Origin: MWDV01 sp002070715
GTDB lineage: Bacteria > Verrucomicrobiota > Verrucomicrobiia > Limisphaerales > MWDV01
Reading direction: 5' to 3'
NCBI GenBank assembly: GCA_035411585.1
Contig: DAONTI010000015.1
Span: 1-64,000, forward strand
DNA: 64,000 nucleotides
Every line of letters begins with the position of its first letter. Position 1 is the stretch's first letter. Under the pieces are notes generated by a model. The model searched no databases, had not been told where the DNA came from, and saw only the letters and a program-made list of their open reading frames with translations. Made by a program: the position numbers and the translations under genes. This document shows positions 59,552-64,000 of this stretch, piece by piece.

Positions 59552-62500
59552 GTGCCTGAACAAAGACTATTGCGGATCAGCCACGGAAGACTGGGCGGAC
59601 TCCTGGTCTTGTGGCTCGCCTTCGCCTTGGCGATCACGCCGGCCACCGCCCAAATGCGTATCAGCGAATTCCTGGCGGCCAATGACGGTTTGCTGGCGGA
59701 CGAAGATGGTGAAAGTCCGGCCTGGATCGAGATTTACAACCGCGGCACCAATACCGTCAATCTGGCCGGCTGGCATCTGACGGATACCGCAAACAATCTC
59801 GGCAAATGGACTTTTCCAGCCACAAATCTCCCGCCACGCTGTTACTTGGTGGTGTTCGCTTCCGGAAAAGATCGGGCGGTGGCCGGAGATCCGTTGCACA
59901 CAAATTTCCGACTGGCCAATCAAGGGGAGCACCTCGCCTTGGTCGAGCCTGATGGCGCCACGGTTGCCCATGAGTTTGCCCCGGCCTATCCGCCACAACG
60001 TTACAATGTTTCCTACGGCTTGGAACTCCAATCCTCGCGCACCACGCTGGTTGCCACCGGCGCCGCGGCCCGGGTGCTCGTGCCGGTGGACAACTCCCTG
60101 GAGCTGGTTTGGACGGAGCGCACCTTCGACGATACGGCCTGGTGGTTGACCAACGCGCCCGTTGGTTTCGCCGTCGGGACGGTGGCCACCCCGCTGCTGG
60201 CGATTGACATTGGCGATCGCCAGAATACCGGGGAAACAACGCAAGCCGGTTTTACCGCCTTCCTCATCAACTCGAATGTTTCCGCCAGCGCCATCCAGAC
60301 CCAGGCCACGACGCGCGTGATCGGCAACATCACCGTGACCCTCTCGAACACGGCCCCTTACGGTTATGATGACCGCCATCGCACCACCCCGGTGAATAAG
60401 GAGGCGTTCACCGAATCGTTGTTGTTGCGCGATTTTGTGTTTTCCACCGATTCCACCGGCAATGGCGGACTGGATTTGACGGTTGCCGGTCTTGCCCCCG
60501 GTCGCACGCATCGGTTTACCGTCTGGTCCTTTGACACCGGCAGCACCGGCAACCGGGTCGCGGACTGGTATGCCAACGGCGTGCTGGTGGCGGACGATTA
60601 CACTTTCAATGGTTCGGTCCATCCGGTCGCGAATGAGCAATACCGATTCATCTTTGATGCCCCTGCTGACGCCGCCGGCCAAGTGGTGTTGTCGGGACGG
60701 CGGGTGCCGCCCAGCAGCGATTCCTACGGCGTATTCCTTAATGCGCTGCGGGTGGATGCCTTGTCGGTCGAATCCGCCACGAACGGTCTGGCGGCGTTCA
60801 TGTTTGACCGCAACGCCACAGCCTATGTCCGAATTCCGTTTACGGTGGCGCAGCCCGACCAGTTTGACGCCTTGCAGCTTCGCCTCCGTTACAACGACGG
60901 TTTCCTGGCTTATCTTAACGGGCACCTGATCGCTTCGCGCAATGCGCCGGCGTTACCCGCCTGGAATTCCACCGCCACCGCCGCGCGCTCCGAGGTTGAA
61001 TCACTTGTGCCGGAGGAAATCAACCTGCCCAACGCCCCCGGATTGCTGGTCAGCGGGACCAATGTGCTCGCCATCCACGGATTGAACATCAGTGCCGGGG
61101 ATGCGAATTTTCTGATCCATCCGGAACTGGAAGGGCTGATCAACGGTGCGGAAGCGGTTCGTTACTTCGCGCTGCCCACGCCGGGAACCAACAATGGCGC
61201 GGGCAGCGTTGGGCTGGTGGCCGAAACGCAGTTTAGTGTGAGCCGCGGTTTTTACGACACTTCCTTTACGGTGGCGATTACTTCCGCGACCGTCGGTGCG
61301 TCAATTTACTGGACCACCAACGGCAGCATTCCCTCGCCCACCAACGGCTCGCTCTACACCGCTCCCGTGCCCGTCACCAAAACCACCTTGCTTCGGGCGG
61401 CGGCCTTTTTGACTAATCACATCGCCAGTGAAGCGGAGACCCAAACTTATTTGTTTTTGTCCGATGTTCTTCAGCAACCCGGCAACCCACCGGGTTATCC
61501 AACCGTCTGGCAGGCCGGCTATCCCGCTGACTACGCCATGGATCCCGAGGTCGTCAACCATCCGCAATACGGCGCGACGTTACCCCAAGATTTACGGGCC
61601 ATCCCCACGCTGTCCCTGGTCAGCGACCACGAGGCCTTCTGGCATCCCTCCACCGGCATTTATGTGGATGCCACCCGCCGCGGCCCCGGCTGGGAGCGGG
61701 CGGCCTCGGCCGAGCTGTTCAACGGCGACAATACCACCGGGTTCCAGATCAACTGTGCGGTTCAGATGCAGGGCAATGCCAGTCGGGATAACAACCGCCT
61801 GGCCAAACACGCCTTTCGGCTGAAGTTCAAAGCCGGATATGGCCCCTCGAAACTCAACTACGCCTGGTTCCCGGGCGAGGTCAGCCAGTTTGATAATATC
61901 GTTCTGCGTGCCTGTTTTACCGATGCCTGGCCGACTCGTTATTCGGATCTCACCCCGATCCCGGGCGGCGTGGGCACCCGTTACCGGCCCGAAGACTCGC
62001 TTTATCTGCGTGACGTGTGGATGAAGGAATCGTTCCGCGCCATGGGGCATCTGGCCGGGCGCGGCGACTTTGTTCACCTTTATGTCAACGGACTCTATTG
62101 GGGGCTTTACAACCCCACGGAGCGGCTGGATGCCTCGTTCTTTGCGGCGCACTTGGGCGGTCTCAAAAACGATTGGGATGTGCTGCGGGACTTTACCGAG
62201 CTGTTGGATGGCTCGGCGGATGACTGGAACGCGATGATGGCTTTGGTCAATGCCGGCGTCACCAGCGAAGCCGCCTACCAAGCGGTGCAACAACAGGTGG
62301 AGGTCGAGAATCTCATTGATTACATGCTGCTTCATTTTCTGGGCGAGGCGGAAGACTGGCCGCATCACAACTGGTATGCCGCCCATCGCCGGGCCAATCC
62401 CCGCACCGGCACGCCCGCCACCAAATGGATTTTCCTGCCGTGGGATCAGGAAATCGTTCTGGATCAATTGGTCACCCGCAACCGGGTGGACGTAAATAAC

Positions 62501-64000
62501 AACAACACGCCAGCTCGCATCTATGCCCAATTGCGCGCATGGCCTGAGTTTCGTCGGCTTTTTGGAGATCGCGTGCAAAAGCATTTGTTCAACCAGGGCG
62601 CGCTCACCGCCAGCAACAACATCGCGCGCTTGCAGCGGCTGGCCGCCCGGATTGATCGGGCCATCGTCGGCGAGTCGGCCCGCTGGGGGGATGCGCGTGA
62701 ATTCACCATCGGACCGAACCCCGGTCACGGGCGGACGTTCACGCGGGACGAGTGGTGGGTGCCGGAGTTGCACAAATTGTATACCAATTTTTTCCCGACA
62801 CTCGGGGACTTGACCCTTTCCCGATTGCGGGCCGCCGATCTTTATCCGACGATGGATCCGCCGCAGTTCAGCCAGTTGGGTGGTGCGGTGCCCCTCGGCT
62901 TTGAATTGACGCTCACGAATCCCAACGCCGGTGGCGCCATTGTTTACACTCTCGACGGCTCGGACCCGCGCGAATACGGTTCCGGAAATGTGGCGGCCAC
63001 GGCCCAGACCTATGAGTTCCCCATCCCGTTTAGCGGGCCAACAACCGTAAGCGCCCGGGTTCTCAGCGGCAGCCATTGGAGCGCACTGGTTGAGGCGACT
63101 TTCCATCCCCCCCAGGACTTCAGCAGGCTGGCGTTGACGGAGATCATGTATCATCCGCCCAACTTGGGCGCGATCAGCGGCAACGACCTCGAATTTCTCG
63201 AGTTGAAAAATACGGGGACCAACACCCTCGACTTGTCCGGCTTGACCTTTACCCGCGGAATAACCTTCACCTTCACCAACGGCACGTTGCTTGGTCCTGG
63301 ACAGTTTTTTGTTCTGGTCCGCAACCCGGCTGCCTTCGCCGTAAAATATCCCGGGGTGGCGGTGCAGGGGGCCTACACGGGCCAACTGGACAACGCCGGC
63401 GAACGACTCCAGCTTTCCCATCCGCTCGGCGCCACCGTGTTTTCCGTGACCTACGGCGATCGCCTGCCGTGGCCGGTGCTGCCGGACATCGCCGACTTCT
63501 CCCTGGTACCGCGTAATCCCGCCGGTGCGACGACACCAGACGACGGCGCCAATTGGCGGGCCAGCACCCATCCGGGCGGGTCCCCCGGCGCTGACGATCC
63601 GCCGCCGACGGTCCCGCCCATTGTTATCAATGAGATCCTGACCCGGCCCATTCCGCCCCAACTGGATGCCATTGAACTCTTCAATCCCACGGCCGATGCG
63701 GTGGACCTCAGCGGCTGGTTTTTAAGCGATGACCCGACCCAACCGAGGAAATACCGCATGCCCGATAACACCACCATTGCGGCGGGCGGTTACCTGGTCT
63801 TCGATGAAAACGACTTCAATCCTACTCCGGGTGTGGGCGGCAGTTTTGCCCTCGATTCCACTGGCGAACAGGTGCACCTCTTTGCGGCCACGCGCGCGGG
63901 AGATTTTATCGGTTACAGTCACGGAGTAGATTTGGGGGCCGCCTTGCGGGGCGTGAGTTTTGGGCGCTTTGTGAACAGCGTGGGCGATGAGTTTTATCCC
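59552..64000 (+). CDS. Giant secreted CotH kinase-family / lamin-tail protein (3' partial)
   Basis: The frame is open from 59552 to the window end (at least 1483 residues) and is incomplete. Start is GTG 59552 or TTG 59570; both give the signal peptide LRISHGRLGGLLVLWLAFAL. ATG 59654 would remove it. Order: lamin-tail domain (about 35-130), beta/jelly-roll modules (about 200-470), a chitobiase-like segment (IYWTTNGSIPSPTNGSLY), a CotH kinase-like domain (about 690-1040, with AEDWPHHNWYAAH and WIFLPWDQEIVLD, the usual His/Asn/Asp sites), another chitobiase-like segment (VYTLDGSDPREYG), and two lamin-tail domains (ALTEIMYHPP, VINEILTRP). CotH phosphorylates spore-coat proteins in Bacillus; here it may act on surface proteins. 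Antisense frames over it are shadows. Confidence 0.85.
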   Translation, partial: MPEQRLLRISHGRLGGLLVLWLAFALAITPATAQMRISEFLAANDGLLADEDGESPAWIEIYNRGTNTVNLAGWHLTDTANNLGKWTFPATNLPPRCYLVVFASGKDRAVAGDPLHTNFRLANQGEHLALVEPDGATVAHEFAPAYPPQRYNVSYGLELQSSRTTLVATGAAARVLVPVDNSLELVWTERTFDDTAWWLTNAPVGFAVGTVATPLLAIDIGDRQNTGETTQAGFTAFLINSNVSASAIQTQATTRVIGNITVTLSNTAPYGYDDRHRTTPVNKEAFTESLLLRDFVFSTDSTGNGGLDLTVAGLAPGRTHRFTVWSFDTGSTGNRVADWYANGVLVADDYTFNGSVHPVANEQYRFIFDAPADAAGQVVLSGRRVPPSSDSYGVFLNALRVDALSVESATNGLAAFMFDRNATAYVRIPFTVAQPDQFDALQLRLRYNDGFLAYLNGHLIASRNAPALPAWNSTATAARSEVESLVPEEINLPNAPGLLVSGTNVLAIHGLNISAGDANFLIHPELEGLINGAEAVRYFALPTPGTNNGAGSVGLVAETQFSVSRGFYDTSFTVAITSATVGASIYWTTNGSIPSPTNGSLYTAPVPVTKTTLLRAAAFLTNHIASEAETQTYLFLSDVLQQPGNPPGYPTVWQAGYPADYAMDPEVVNHPQYGATLPQDLRAIPTLSLVSDHEAFWHPSTGIYVDATRRGPGWERAASAELFNGDNTTGFQINCAVQMQGNASRDNNRLAKHAFRLKFKAGYGPSKLNYAWFPGEVSQFDNIVLRACFTDAWPTRYSDLTPIPGGVGTRYRPEDSLYLRDVWMKESFRAMGHLAGRGDFVHLYVNGLYWGLYNPTERLDASFFAAHLGGLKNDWDVLRDFTELLDGSADDWNAMMALVNAGVTSEAAYQAVQQQVEVENLIDYMLLHFLGEAEDWPHHNWYAAHRRANPRTGTPATKWIFLPWDQEIVLDQLVTRNRVDVNNNNTPARIYAQLRAWPEFRRLFGDRVQKHLFNQGALTASNNIARLQRLAARIDRAIVGESARWGDAREFTIGPNPGHGRTFTRDEWWVPELHKLYTNFFPTLGDLTLSRLRAADLYPTMDPPQFSQLGGAVPLGFELTLTNPNAGGAIVYTLDGSDPREYGSGNVAATAQTYEFPIPFSGPTTVSARVLSGSHWSALVEATFHPPQDFSRLALTEIMYHPPNLGAISGNDLEFLELKNTGTNTLDLSGLTFTRGITFTFTNGTLLGPGQFFVLVRNPAAFAVKYPGVAVQGAYTGQLDNAGERLQLSHPLGATVFSVTYGDRLPWPVLPDIADFSLVPRNPAGATTPDDGANWRASTHPGGSPGADDPPPTVPPIVINEILTRPIPPQLDAIELFNPTADAVDLSGWFLSDDPTQPRKYRMPDNTTIAAGGYLVFDENDFNPTPGVGGSFALDSTGEQVHLFAATRAGDFIGYSHGVDLGAALRGVSFGRFVNSVGDEFYP

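Noticed and set aside
61592..63661. A 689-codon open frame on the minus strand over the CotH protein
   Set aside because: Shadow frame; the plus strand shows continuous lamin-tail and CotH motifs to the window end.
1..64000. CRISPR array or prophage
   Set aside because: No regularly spaced direct repeats with unique spacers, cas genes, integrase, capsid or terminase genes were seen.

Overview
The window looks like a chromosomal segment of a Verrucomicrobiota bacterium, most likely a Limisphaerales/Pedosphaera-type lineage. This is inferred from the high GC content, a VPDGG-type PEP-CTERM protein, a prepilin-like protein ending in a YADGH motif, several secreted lamin-tail/CotH proteins, a PmoA-family (DUF6807) protein and a GH95-type glycosidase. 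No rRNA is present and species cannot be named. Coding sequence lies on both strands and most genes are housekeeping, envelope or secreted proteins.

Layout. 1-2.9 kb: tRNA-Ser(GCU), a Gfo/Idh/MocA oxidoreductase, lpxB (lipid A) and a zinc-ribbon protein. 3.0-11.0 kb (minus strand): one compact operon that begins with a PTS EIIA-HTH protein and continues hyfB, hyfC, hyfE, hyfF, hyfG and a hyfH-hyfI fusion. This is a complex-I-like or formate-hydrogenlyase-like membrane complex whose catalytic subunit lacks the four Ni-binding cysteines, so it is an energy-converting-hydrogenase-related (Ehr) complex and not a hydrogenase. 11.2-12.6 kb: gene-poor, with a possible 36-residue membrane peptide, a candidate structured RNA of about 0.86 kb ending in a strong terminator, and a cluster of DnaA-box-like sites. 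12.6-14.5 kb: a phosphohexomutase and an isolated nuoA. 14.5-20.7 kb: an accessory, scrambled region with a DraG-type ADP-ribosylglycohydrolase, a broken SPFH gene, a VapBC module, three copies of a short dispersed repeat, and a duplicated 3' end of gcvP separated from the intact gcvP by two unknown genes.

20.8-31.6 kb: gcvP, then secreted or surface proteins (DUF3616, lamin-tail protein, PmoA family, prepilin-like, unknown). 31.6-41.1 kb: lysS, an ABC-F ATPase, apt with an RpoD/SigA-type sigma factor, an M24 peptidase, upp, an SppA-type S49 peptidase and an NlpC/P60 peptidase. 41.3-44.6 kb: oxidoreductase, SDR and GntP-type permease, a likely sugar-acid set. 44.9-50.6 kb: a complete group 1 [NiFe] uptake hydrogenase operon hybO-A-B-C-D with all metal ligands. 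50.8-64 kb: GH95-type glycosidase, alpha/beta hydrolase, the PEP-CTERM protein under a sigma-54 promoter, a TNY-repeat protein, a CAP-domain protein, and a giant CotH/lamin-tail protein running off the window end.

How it fits together. The Hyb enzyme can oxidise H2 and feed quinones. The Ehr complex probably couples an unknown electron transfer to ion translocation, and its operon is led by a PTS-type regulator that could tie it to carbon or nitrogen status. Several promoters place the -10 box 6-9 bases before the start codon, suggesting frequent leaderless transcripts.
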